Below are positions 24,422-32,877 of a stretch of DNA of 45,830 nt, piece by piece. The position numbers were made by a program, and so were the translations under genes. The first letter of the stretch is position 1. Each line of letters begins with the position of its first letter. This DNA comes from Micromonosporaceae bacterium (GTDB lineage: Bacteria; Actinomycetota; Actinomycetes; Mycobacteriales; Micromonosporaceae), in NCBI GenBank assembly GCA_016926535.1, contig JAFGOK010000535.1:1-45830 (forward strand), read 5' to 3'. The notes under the pieces are model-generated. The model made no database searches, was not told the DNA's origin, and was given only the letters and a program-made list of their open reading frames with translations.

Positions 24422-25737
24422 GTTGGTCAACGATCCACCTCCAGGTCACCACCCCGCTGTTCAACGCCGGCCACGATCCGACCGGCGACCAGGACACCGG
24501 GATCCGAGTCTCGTCGATCCTCGGAGCGATGCGGTTCTGGTTTCGGGCCATGGCCGGAGTCCACCTCGGGCCCGACCTCGCAGCGCTGCGCTACTGGGAG
24601 GCGCGCGTCTTCGGGCGAGCCGCCAGCGATACGGCCGGCGGCAACGACCAGGCCGCAGCCCCGATCCAGTGGCGGATCCCCAGGCAACCCCCGGTCACGC
24701 GGCCACCGGTCAGACCACAGGACAAGAAACCCACCTGGCTGCCGTCCTACGGTGTCGAGAAACCTCGTGACCAGGGCGAGGACCGGTGGATCGTCTACCT
24801 GCTGGGCCAAGGGCTCGGCAATCTGGGAGACTGCACGCTCAACCGGTCGTACGTCGAACCGGGTCAGCCCTTCCAACTATGGTTCCGGCAACGCCACAAC
24901 GACCCGCAGGCCCTGGGACTCGCCCTCACCTCGTTGTGGCTGACCTGCGCGTTCGGCGGAATCGGTGCCCGCACCCGGCGTGGGTTCGGCGGACTGCGGA
25001 TCACCGGATTCGAACCGAACGGCCTACCGCTTCCGTCCCCATGGGACGAAACGGACACAATGTCGTTCAAGGCGCCAGTCGAATACTCGGCGCTGACCAG
25101 GCTCATGGCCAAACCGATGGGGCGGTCCCTTCGCGTGTTCCAGAACGCACCCGACCACCACCGCAAACCTGCCACGGTGCACCGGTGGGAAGCCACGCCG
25201 CCATACCCGGTGCTCGGCCTATCGCCCGCCCTCTCCGGTCGGGAGACCACGAACGCCGGCCTCGGGTCGGACACCTTCGCCTCCTGGAACGAGGCCCTCC
25301 AGGCTGCCGGATCCATGTGGCGGTTGTTCCGCGCTTCCGAGGACACCCCCGGCGTGCCGTACTGGCCCAAGGTCAAGACCCCGGAATGGCTCAACACCAT
25401 CAACGGCACCGACGACCGGTTCGCCCTCGGTGCCCTCGGTCTGCCTGTCGGCTTCAAGAAGGACTGCTCGGTGAACGTCCTGATCAATGGGGAGGAAGCC
25501 CGACGGGCGTCGCCACTGTGGATCCGGCCGGTACCGTTTCGCGGCGAGTGGCGGCTGTTCTCCTTTGCGTTCCTCTCGCAGCTTCTGCCGCCGGAGTCCC
25601 ACGGGAATTTCGACGTCCAGGTCCTGCGCGACCAGCGCCCGTCAAAACAGCTGGTCATTCCCCCGACAGCACTGGCGGAGCTGTCCCTGGGATGGCTACG
25701 TACGATCGGCGCCCGACCGCCTGCCGAGGAGCGCTGA
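24418..25737 (+). CDS. cmr1: Cmr1, Cas7-like subunit of type III-B complex
   Basis: This 439-aa RAMP protein opens with HLQVTTPLFNAG and IRVSSILGAMRFWFRAM, the hallmark of Cmr1, and has a glycine-rich GGIGARTRRGFGG loop near residue 190. In the Cmr complex it sits at the end of the backbone and contacts the 3' end of the crRNA. Its separation from the other cmr genes by the CARF/membrane pair is unusual, but the ATGA overlap at 24,418 keeps it in the same operon. Length is typical for the larger Cmr1 proteins. Confidence 0.88.
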   Translation: MSWSTIHLQVTTPLFNAGHDPTGDQDTGIRVSSILGAMRFWFRAMAGVHLGPDLAALRYWEARVFGRAASDTAGGNDQAAAPIQWRIPRQPPVTRPPVRPQDKKPTWLPSYGVEKPRDQGEDRWIVYLLGQGLGNLGDCTLNRSYVEPGQPFQLWFRQRHNDPQALGLALTSLWLTCAFGGIGARTRRGFGGLRITGFEPNGLPLPSPWDETDTMSFKAPVEYSALTRLMAKPMGRSLRVFQNAPDHHRKPATVHRWEATPPYPVLGLSPALSGRETTNAGLGSDTFASWNEALQAAGSMWRLFRASEDTPGVPYWPKVKTPEWLNTINGTDDRFALGALGLPVGFKKDCSVNVLINGEEARRASPLWIRPVPFRGEWRLFSFAFLSQLLPPESHGNFDVQVLRDQRPSKQLVIPPTALAELSLGWLRTIGARPPAEER

Positions 25738-25738
25738 C

Positions 25739-26506
25739 GTGCCGAGCCGGTGGCAGATTCGCCTGCCTGGGGTCGATGCGGCGCGGGTGACCCCGGAGCA
25801 GGTGCACGCGGTGGTGTCGGGCTGGTTCGACGCGACGGCCGAGGCACACCAGCAGCGGCGGAAGGCGTACTCGGTGTCGATGCCGCAGGTGGCCGACGGC
25901 TCCACGGTCATCGAGGTCGGGCTGGTCGATGACGGCCTGGTCGATCGCCTGTTCGCGGGCGCTGCGCGGGGAACGCGGCTGCGGTTCGGGTCGCAGTGGA
26001 CGGTGCTTGGCCGGGACCCGTACCAGACGGGCGGGATTCCGTGGGGCGAGCTGAACAGGCCGTCTGCGGCCACCGCGTGGGGTTTGCGGTTCGTGACGTT
26101 GACGACGTTCCGGCGGGGCAACGCGTTCACCCCGAATCCGGGGTTGAAGCCGATCCTCGGTGGGCTGCGGCAGGTGTGGAAGACGTGTGCCCCACCGGAC
26201 ATGTCGCCGCTGGTGCTGAATCTGGCCACCGAGCCGGTGTGGCTGACCGCGATCGAGGTCTCCAGCCGGATCGTGCGGGTTGACGGGCGCATCGTGTCGG
26301 GGTTCACCGGCCGGCTGCGCCTGGCCTGCGATGCGCCGGCCGAGGTCGCCGGGGCGGTGGACCGGCTGCTGCGATTGGCCCCGTACTGCGGGGTCGGGGC
26401 GTACACGACCCGAGGGTTCGGCACGGTCCGCCTTGAAACGCCCAGCACCGCACGCCAGGCGGTGCCAGCCGTGCCAGTTCAGTCGGCGACGCCGGTGGCA
26501 CGGTGA
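25739..26506 (+). CDS. cas6: Cas6 crRNA-processing endoribonuclease (type III-B locus)
   Basis: This 255-aa protein has the layout of Cas6: a first ferredoxin-like half, then a second one ending in the glycine-rich YCGVGAYTTRGFGTV loop. It should cut the array 1 transcript within each repeat to leave an 8-nt tag, here ending in GAAAC. GTG 25739 follows the cmr1 stop by 1 bp with GAGGAG upstream. The next gene starts 1 bp after its stop. In some RT-Cas1 systems Cas6 is fused directly in front of the RT, so this tight order mirrors that fusion as separate genes. Confidence 0.8.
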   Translation: MPSRWQIRLPGVDAARVTPEQVHAVVSGWFDATAEAHQQRRKAYSVSMPQVADGSTVIEVGLVDDGLVDRLFAGAARGTRLRFGSQWTVLGRDPYQTGGIPWGELNRPSAATAWGLRFVTLTTFRRGNAFTPNPGLKPILGGLRQVWKTCAPPDMSPLVLNLATEPVWLTAIEVSSRIVRVDGRIVSGFTGRLRLACDAPAEVAGAVDRLLRLAPYCGVGAYTTRGFGTVRLETPSTARQAVPAVPVQSATPVAR

Positions 26507-26507
26507 C

Positions 26508-28382
26508 ATGGGCACCCTACTGGCGACCGTCGCCACCGAGACCGCGCTGACCGAGGCGTGGCAGGACCTCCTCGCAAACGACGAGGCCGACGGGCAGTTG
26601 ACGGTCGGGACCCGCCGGTTCGCCGCCGACGCCCCAGCGGAGATCGCCCGCATGGCCGTTGAGCTGGCTGAGGGCACCTACCGGCCAAGGCCGCTGGCCT
26701 GGGTGGTAATCCCCAAGTCGTCGGGCGGCAGCCGCGACCTGCATATCCCGCCGGTACGCGACCGAATCGTCGAGAAGGCCATCGCTACCGTGCTGACCCC
26801 GATCATCGATCCGCTCCTGGGGCCAGCGTCGTTCGCCTACCGGCCGGGCCTCGGGGTGGCCGACGCCGTGCAACGGGTCGCGCGGCTACGCGACGAGGGC
26901 CTGGCCTGGGCGGTCCGCACCGACATCGACGACTGCTTCCCCACAATCGACACCGCCCGGCTGCGTCGCTTGCTGCAGGTGATGGTCTCCGACACCGACC
27001 TGCTGGCGATCATTGACGCGCTGCTGACTCGCCCGGTGCGCGATGCTCCGGCGCGGCACCGGCTGCGGGGTCTGGCGCAGGGCAGCCCGCTATCCCCGAT
27101 CCTCGTGAACCTGGCCCTGGAACAGGTCGACGACACCGTCCGGGCCGCCGGGTTTCCGTTGGTGCGTTACAGCGACGACCTGGCCATCCTCGCCTCGGGC
27201 CGCGACGAGGCATGGGAAGCCCTGCGCGTTGCGGCCGACGCGGCGAAGGAGATCGCGATGAGTCTCGGCGAGGACAAGACCGCCATCATGTCGTTTGAGG
27301 AGGGCTTCTGCTTCCTCGGCGAGGACTTCGGCCCTCGCTACCCACCGGTGGTCGACACCCACCGGATCGTCGGGCCGGCGGCGAAGACCGTCTACGTCGG
27401 GATGCCCGGCGCCGGGGTGCGGACCGAGGCAGGGCGGATCGTCGTTGAGTCGCCCGATGACGCCGAGTTGCTGTCGGTACCCTCCGGACACGTTGAACGG
27501 CTGGTGCTCTTCGGCCCGGTCGGGCTGAGCGCCGGAGCCCGCTCCTGGGCGCTGACCAACCAGGTCGAGGTCATCCTGGCCTCCCGCCGTGGCGGGTACC
27601 TCGGGCAGCTGTCCGGCGACGGCACCCGCCGGGTCCACCGGTTGCGGGCGCAGCTGGCGGCGGCTGACGACCCGATCCGGGCGGCGGTCCTCGGTCGGGC
27701 GATCGTGGCGGCGAAGGTGGGCAAGCAGATCGTGCTGCTGCAGCGCCAGACCCGCCGCGGCCCGCACGAGACGCTGACCCATGCGATCGCCGCGATGCGG
27801 ACCCTGGTCGGGATGTTGCCCGATGCGACGACCCGTGACGAGATCATGGGGGTTGAGGGTGCCGCCGCCCGGGAGTACTTCACCGCGCTTGGGGCGCTCA
27901 TGCCCGAGCCGCTGCGGTTCGACGGCCGTTCCCGCCGCCCGCCGCTGGATGTGGTCAACGCCGCGCTGTCGCTGGGGTACACGATCCTGTGCGGCGAGGC
28001 CGTCGCCGCGCTCGCCGCGGCGGGCCTGGATCCGGCGATCGGGGTGCTGCACGCCTTGGCTGACCGGCGTCCCAGCCTGGCGCTGGATCTGATGGAGGAG
28101 TTCCGGCCGCTGGTGGTTGACCAGGTCGTGGTCGAGGCGGTCAACAGCGGTCGGTTGAAGCCAGAGCACGGCCGTGTCGATGAGGGGCGTGCTGGGGTTC
28201 TGCTGACCAAGGCCGGTCGGCGGGCGATTGTCGACGGTTATGAGCGGCGGATGCTGCGTACCACTCGGGGTGCGCTGGCGGGTTTCGCCGGTAGCTGGCG
28301 GCGGCATCTGTACCGGCAGGCCCAGGTGATGGCGGCTTGGGTCGACACCGACACCCCCTGGACGGGTCTGTCATGGCGATGA
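26508..28382 (+). CDS. cas1: reverse transcriptase-Cas1 fusion (RT-Cas1)
   Basis: This 624-aa fusion makes the spacer integrase of the type III-B system with its own reverse transcriptase. Residues 55-280 are an RT related to group II intron RTs: SFAYRPGLG near 107, D139/D141 in VRTDIDDCFPTID, the GLAQGSPLSPIL motif near 187, and the catalytic YSDD at 221-224. Residues 285-624 are Cas1, with metal ligands E450 (GVEGAAARE), H515 (GVLHALADRR) and E530 with D527 (LDLMEEFRP). All catalytic residues of both domains are present. Such fusions capture spacers from RNA as well as DNA, as shown for Marinomonas mediterranea. ATG 26508 follows cas6 directly; the stop overlaps cas2. Confidence 0.95.
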   Translation: MGTLLATVATETALTEAWQDLLANDEADGQLTVGTRRFAADAPAEIARMAVELAEGTYRPRPLAWVVIPKSSGGSRDLHIPPVRDRIVEKAIATVLTPIIDPLLGPASFAYRPGLGVADAVQRVARLRDEGLAWAVRTDIDDCFPTIDTARLRRLLQVMVSDTDLLAIIDALLTRPVRDAPARHRLRGLAQGSPLSPILVNLALEQVDDTVRAAGFPLVRYSDDLAILASGRDEAWEALRVAADAAKEIAMSLGEDKTAIMSFEEGFCFLGEDFGPRYPPVVDTHRIVGPAAKTVYVGMPGAGVRTEAGRIVVESPDDAELLSVPSGHVERLVLFGPVGLSAGARSWALTNQVEVILASRRGGYLGQLSGDGTRRVHRLRAQLAAADDPIRAAVLGRAIVAAKVGKQIVLLQRQTRRGPHETLTHAIAAMRTLVGMLPDATTRDEIMGVEGAAAREYFTALGALMPEPLRFDGRSRRPPLDVVNAALSLGYTILCGEAVAALAAAGLDPAIGVLHALADRRPSLALDLMEEFRPLVVDQVVVEAVNSGRLKPEHGRVDEGRAGVLLTKAGRRAIVDGYERRMLRTTRGALAGFAGSWRRHLYRQAQVMAAWVDTDTPWTGLSWR

Positions 28383-28657
28383 CCACTCTGATCAGCTACG
28401 ACGTCTCCGGCGACACGGCCCGCGCCCAGGTGGCCGCGACGCTGCAACAGGTCGGGGACCGCATCCAGCGCAGCGTGTTCGTCTGCGTCACCGAACCCGG
28501 TGAGCTTCCCGAGGTCGAGGCTCGGTTGCGGGAGATCATCGATCCCGACACCGACGCGGTCCACATTGTGCCGCTGTGCGCGGCGTGCTGGGACAAGGTT
28601 ATCGTCCTCGGGCAGGCAGAGGTCCAGCCCGCTTGTCTGTACTGGGCGGTATTGTGA
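28379..28657 (+). CDS. cas2: Cas2 of the type III-B adaptation module
   Basis: This is a 92-aa Cas2, the structural partner of Cas1 in spacer integration. It starts with the ferredoxin-like strand LISYDVSGDTAR, in which the aspartate of YD is the conserved residue, followed by RIQRSVFVC. ATG 28379 overlaps the RT-cas1 stop (ATGA); ATG 28373 is also in frame. It is the last gene of the operon and lies directly before the leader of array 1. Confidence 0.92.
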   Translation: MTTLISYDVSGDTARAQVAATLQQVGDRIQRSVFVCVTEPGELPEVEARLREIIDPDTDAVHIVPLCAACWDKVIVLGQAEVQPACLYWAVL

Positions 28658-28894
28658 TGCCGGAGCGTTCAACGGCCGCCAGTGGCCAGTTGCATCAGAT
28701 AGCGAAGGTAAACAAAATAGTGCAATTTGGACTGCGGTTGGCGATCTTGTTTTTGAGGCGTCGGTTGTGCAAGCCTGCGACCAGCACAAACACCGTCAGA
28801 CGTGGCGCCCACCATCCGCTCCAGCCACGTCGCATCGTCGGCCGTGCAACGGCCCCACATCTCGCCTGCTCACGGCCGCCGTAACGACGGATGG
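28658..28894 (+). promoter_or_regulatory. leader of CRISPR array 1
   Basis: These 237 bp lie between the cas2 stop and the first repeat. The stretch 28,700-28,760 is AT-rich compared with the rest, as leaders are, and would hold the array promoter. The short open frames here have no family resemblance and cover the leader by chance. The position next to cas2 and the changed repeats at the opposite end both indicate that this is the leader side. Confidence 0.6.
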
Positions 28895-29428
28895 GTACAG
28901 AATCACCTCACGCCAAAGGGCGTATAGAAACCCACCATCGGGCAGTTTTTGTCGTGCTTGTCGTTGTACAGAATCACCTCACGCCAAAGGGCGTATAGAA
29001 ACTCGGCACCGTACCGCTTGTGGCGTATTTCTGTCCTGTACAGAATCACCTCACGCCAAAGGGCGTATAGAAACCAGGTGCTGCCGTGAAGTCGCTCGGG
29101 TAGTCGCTTGTACAGAATCACCTCACGCCAAAGGGCGTATAGAAACGGCGCTGTGCGCACGTACACAAAGTTCGTGTACTGGTACAGAATCACCTCACGC
29201 CAAAGGGCGTATAGAAACCCTCCACTGGTGTTGCTCCCCGTGAAGCCAGCCAGTACAGAATCACCTCACGCCAAAGGGCGTATAGAAACAGGAGTAGAAC
29301 GCGAAGAAAGTTGTAGCCATACTTAGGGTACAGAATCACCTCACGCCAAAGGGCGTATAGAAACTCTTACCTGAGCCTACCTACGTGCGAGATAGTCCGG
29401 TACAGAATCACCTCACGCCAAAGGGCGT

Positions 29429-29432
29429 ATAG
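29429..29432. repeat. target-site duplication ATAG (second copy 31004-31007)
   Basis: The repeat sequence GTATAGAAAC is split so that ATAG is present on both sides of the element (29429-29432 and 31004-31007). A 4-bp duplication fits the IS701 family and shows that the insertion was transpositional. Confidence 0.9.
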
Positions 29433-31003
29433 CGGTCCTCTGTCGTGATCGGGTGGTAGATCGCCGTGTTGAGCGCTATACGTGGTGTAGTGGCTTCTGA
29501 TCGCGCTGGGAGGTGTGTCATGGTCACGCCACGTCTGCCCGTCGATCCCGTTGCGGCCCCGGTGGAGACGTACGCGCTCCAGTTTCGATGACCTGTTCGT
29601 GTCCCGGGCGCAACGACGGGGTTTCCGCGACTACCTGGTCGGTCTGCTGCGACCGAGAGACCGTAACAAGACGCTGACCTGTCTGGCCAACGTGGAACCG
29701 GGACCGGGTGCCCAGTACCGGGAGATGCAACGCTTCCATCAGTTCCTGTCCGACTCTCCCTGGGATCACGAGCGGATCAATACCCGGCGGATCGGGATCC
29801 TGATCGGGGATCCCGAGTTCACCCCGCACCCGATGGGGGCGCTGCTGCTGGACGACTCCGGCGACCGCAAGGCCGGACACGCCACCGCGCACGTCTCACG
29901 GCAGTACATCGGCTCCCGGGGCGGGGTCGAAAACGGGATCGTGGCGGTGTCGACCACCTGGGCCGATGACCGGGTCTACTACCCGCTGCACGTGGTGCCC
30001 TGCACCCCGGCGTGCAGGCTGCCGCTGGGCCGGGTCGATCCCGCCTTCGCCACCAAGGGCCAACTGGCCGCCAGCCTGATTACCAAAGCCCGCGACCTGG
30101 GGATCGTGTTCCGGGCGGTGGTCGCCGACAGCTTCTACGGCCCCTCGGAGTCCCCGAGCCTGGCCAAGGCCCTCATCGATACAGGGGTGCCGTTCGTGTT
30201 GGCCCTCAAACCCCGTCAGGAGATGACGGTGGCCGCCGGTGAGCCGACCACCCCCGCCGAGGCTGCCAGGCTGCGGGCCTGGGAGGGCCCCGACCGGCCA
30301 GGACAGTGGCAGCGGGTGATCCGCACCTACCGCGACGGGCACACCGAGACCTGGTGGGCCACTGATGTCCCCATCGGCCCGTATCGGATCTACGGGCCGC
30401 TGCGCCTGGTCGTGGTGAGCACCGATCCGGCCACGCTGCCGGGGACCAGCACCTGGTACCTGGCCACGAACCTCGCCCACCCCGATCTTCCCGGGGCCGC
30501 AGAGTCGCCGTTCCCACCCGCCACCTACGCGGAGATCACATTCCTGTATGGGCTCCGCGGATGGATCGAGCAGGACTACAAGCAGGTCAAACACGAACTC
30601 GGGTGGGCCGACTTCCAGGTCCGCTCCGACCACGCCATCCGCAGACACTGGACCCTGGTCAACTGCGCCTTCTCCCTGTGCTGGCACGACGACGACCATG
30701 TCCACCCACCAACCACTGACGACGGAGACGGGGACGGAGATGATATGGATGACGGCCGCGGTGTCACCCTGGAACCCGACGCGTCACCGCAGCCTCGGCC
30801 GCCGCGCTCCTTGCCCGCCAGCCTCCGTCGCGTTCGCAGCTGCCTGGCCCCAGCCCACTACCTCGAACGCATCTGGCACGCCTGGACCACCGCCCAGATG
30901 CCATCCGAACTGGTCAAACTGATGGATGCGCTGATGGCAGGACATCGGCTCTGCCTCTACGTCCCGCCATGACCCAACACCACCCGATCACGACAGAGGA
31001 CCG
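29433..31003 (+). mobile_element. IS701-family-like insertion sequence, 1,571 bp
   Basis: The element has perfect 25-bp terminal inverted repeats at 29433-29457 and 30979-31003 (outer end CGGTCCTCTGTCG). It is flanked by ATAG duplications and contains one transposase gene. It is inserted inside the eighth repeat of CRISPR array 1, a few bases before the repeat's 3' end. Intact ends and duplications imply a recent insertion. It separates the four oldest repeats from the leader and may block read-through transcription into them. Confidence 0.93.
29520..30972 (+). pseudogene. IS701-like DDE transposase with an N-terminal frameshift
   Basis: Most of the gene encodes a DDE transposase of the IS701 type: LLLDDSGDRKAGHATAHVSR, then VVADSFYGPSESPSL and RGWIEQDYKQVKHELGWADF. 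The natural start is ATG 29520, which has GGGAGG 6 bp upstream and reads MVTPRLPVDPVAAPVETYAL. That frame hits TGA at 29589-29591. Family proteins continue QFDDLF, which is found one frame over right at the T-run 29583-29585, so a single extra T breaks the gene. Without it the protein would be about 483 aa. Internal starts might give a shortened protein. A sequencing error or programmed slippage at TTT are alternatives. Confidence 0.75.
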
Positions 31004-31366
31004 ATAGAAACTCGGTACCGGCGGCAGCCCTGCGGATGCGCTCGATATGTACAGAGTCACCTCACGCCAAAGGGCGTATAGAAACTTGCGGTTGGCCCCC
31101 ACCGGATTTGGGCCCGAAAGTACAGAGTCACCTCACGCCAAAGGGCGTATAGAAACGGTCCTCGTCGGTATCCCACTCCAGGGTGCCACGTACAGAGTCA
31201 CCTCACGCCAAAGGGCGTATAGAAACGCCTGCTGCGGGCGCGGGCCATAGATGGGAGCGGGTGTACAGAGTCACCTCACGCCAAAGGGCGTATAGAAACC
31301 TCGCTGGCAAGCGGGCAGGAGTGGTTGTGCTCCATGTACTAATAGAAATGCAAATCTGTTTATGAC

Positions 31367-31925
31367 TTATGCTGTCAATGTTTCGAGTCCCGCCGTCTTG
31401 AAGTAGCCACGCACGATGTCTGGGAACCCCAGAAGCCGTCGGGCTCTGGCGAGGATTCTGGCTTCCATCTCGGCTCGGGCGCGGGTGGAGTTTCATCCGA
31501 TATCATCCGCTTTGGCGTCCCGTCAGACGAGTTCGTCTGGGTTGAGCTCTGGCGAGTACGGAGGCAACCGAAGGATCCGCAATTGCCCGTCCTTGCCGGC
31601 CAGGTGCTGCTGGAGAGTCTTCGAGCGGTGGTACCCGGCGTTGTCGACGATTAGGAAGACTGGACCGCCCACCTCGGCGAGTAATTTGTCATAGAATTCG
31701 GTGTATGTGCCGGTGTTGCAACGCCCGTCGATGAGGGCGAAGAAGCTCAGGCCCCAGCCGTTGATCGCCGAGATCATGTTGACCGTGGACCGATCGTCGG
31801 CTGTGTGCACAACTGGAGTCCTTCCAGTCGGCGACCAGGTACCTCTGACACCGTGAGATTCGTAGGTTGGGTTCACTCGAAAGGGGTATCGATCGGCGTT
31901 GCTCGACTGGACTGCGCTTCTTTAG
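31367..31925 (-). pseudogene. decayed IS630-like transposase
   Basis: The minus strand reads VNPTYESHGVRGTWSPTGR, then NMISAINGWGLSF, VFLIVDNAGYHRSKT and LPPYSPELNPDELV, the second half of an IS630-type DDE transposase including the NPDE end motif. The frame then has TGA where tryptophan is expected (after PDELV), and again TGA after DDIG. It remains readable as RARAEMEARILARARRLLG to a TAA at 31367. The first catalytic region is lost in stops and frame changes before about 31,925. No terminal repeats were found. It lies between the two CRISPR systems and is inactive. Confidence 0.8.
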
Positions 31926-32187
31926 GCTTCTCCGGGGCCGAGGTTGGCGGCACTTTTCGCAGGGGCCTTGGCGATTGGGGCGCATGGCGTCGGCGTCGTC
32001 AGGGTGCTTGACGTGCCCAGGTGGGGCATCGCAATGCTGGACTGCGTTTCTGCAGGTCATCATCCCTTCAGGGATGTGGCGTTTTTGATCTCGTTGTTCG
32101 TCCACTTGGTACATAGCAGTTTCTGTCGGTGTCGGCTGGTAGTCCTACTCCGGGCGGCGAGACAGGTTCATGCCTGGGGAGGTATGT
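31926..32187. other. gap between IS630 remnant and the type I operon
   Basis: There is no credible gene here. It should contain the promoter for the type I cas operon; the AT-richer part is about 32,080-32,120. An isolated array-2-like repeat lies inside and is listed separately. Confidence 0.4.
32052..32081 (+). repeat. isolated sequence resembling the array 2 repeat
   Basis: TCATCATCCCT-TC-AGGGAT (32057-32075) matches 17 of 19 bases of the core of the array 2 repeat, which has GG in place of TC between the stem arms, so the hairpin stem is preserved. The flanks (first 5 and last 6 bases) do not match well. It may be a solitary degenerate repeat or a relic of an array on this side of the operon. 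Confidence 0.4.
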
Positions 32188-32877
32188 ATGCGGTTCTATG
32201 TGGATGTCTCTGCCTCGGCTGGTGAGCTGCCCTGGAAATACGTCCACGGCGCGGCTCACGCGGTGGTCTACACCGTGTTGGGGGCCGACGCTCCGAAGCT
32301 GGCCGAGCAGCTGCATGAGCACGGGTGGGCGGAGACCTCGCTGCGACCATTGGGCGTTTCGCCGCCGGTGTTCAGCGGCGCACCGCGCAAGCCAAGTGTC
32401 TACGCGACCTCGGGCAGGGGCCGTCTGTGGTTCGGGTCGCCGATCCCCGAGCTTGCGGCGGCGCTACTGGCCGGCGTCACCAGGCGAGAGCGGCTGCAGT
32501 GGGGGCCGCTGACCCTGACCGTCGAGGGCACGAAGCTGGAGGTTCCTGCGGAACCAGTGGATTCGGCGCTGCTCACCTGCTGCACCCCAGTACTCGTCAA
32601 GGCTGACGGGGGCCGCTACGTCCTGCCGCAGGAGACCGGATTCGTCGAGGCGTTGTCCGCGAACACTCAGCGCAAGGCTGACCTGCTGGGGCTCCCCGGT
32701 GATGTGGACCTTGAGGTGGTGACGTCCGGTCCACGCCGCGCCTACGAGGTGTCGGGAGGGACACGGTTTGGTGCGACCGCGACCCTCCGAATCCACGCTG
32801 ATCCACGACTGATTGCCGCGCTGCGGGAGTGGGGCCTTGGCATGGGGAACATTCAGGGATTCGGATGGGTTCGGTGA
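32188..32877 (+). CDS. cas6: Cas6 crRNA-processing endoribonuclease (type I-B locus)
   Basis: This 229-aa Cas6 starts with MRFYVDVSA and has a histidine-containing helix (YVHGAAHAVVYTVL) of the kind that carries the catalytic His. It ends in the glycine-rich GLGMGNIQGFGWV loop typical of the family. It should process the long array 2 transcript. ATG 32188 is preferred over the upstream in-frame ATG 32170 because GGGGAGG lies 5 bp before it. It is the first gene of the type I operon and overlaps cas8 by 13 bp. Confidence 0.88.
   Translation: MRFYVDVSASAGELPWKYVHGAAHAVVYTVLGADAPKLAEQLHEHGWAETSLRPLGVSPPVFSGAPRKPSVYATSGRGRLWFGSPIPELAAALLAGVTRRERLQWGPLTLTVEGTKLEVPAEPVDSALLTCCTPVLVKADGGRYVLPQETGFVEALSANTQRKADLLGLPGDVDLEVVTSGPRRAYEVSGGTRFGATATLRIHADPRLIAALREWGLGMGNIQGFGWVR

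Larger units (their letters stand above)
28895..31299 (+). CRISPR. CRISPR array 1 (37-bp repeats), interrupted by an IS
   Basis: There are twelve repeats and eleven spacers of 33-38 bp. Full repeats start at 28895, 28966, 29038, 29110, 29182, 29253, 29328, 31049, 31120, 31190 and 31263. The eighth repeat begins at 29400, is cut at 29432 by the IS, and resumes at 31004-31011. The repeat begins GTACAG, has the stem ACGCC-AAAG-GGCGT and ends ATAGAAAC, the GAAAC end being typical of type III repeats. Repeats 1-8 read CAGAATC and repeats 9-12 read CAGAGTC. After the last spacer-length stretch, GTAC-TAATAGAAAT (about 31,336-31,349) may be a deleted terminal repeat. Transcription is predicted from the cas2 side. 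Confidence 0.97.

Noticed and set aside
28576-28884. Open frame of 102 codons between cas2 and array 1
   Set aside because: It overlaps cas2 in another frame and covers the leader; composition and position favour non-coding leader.
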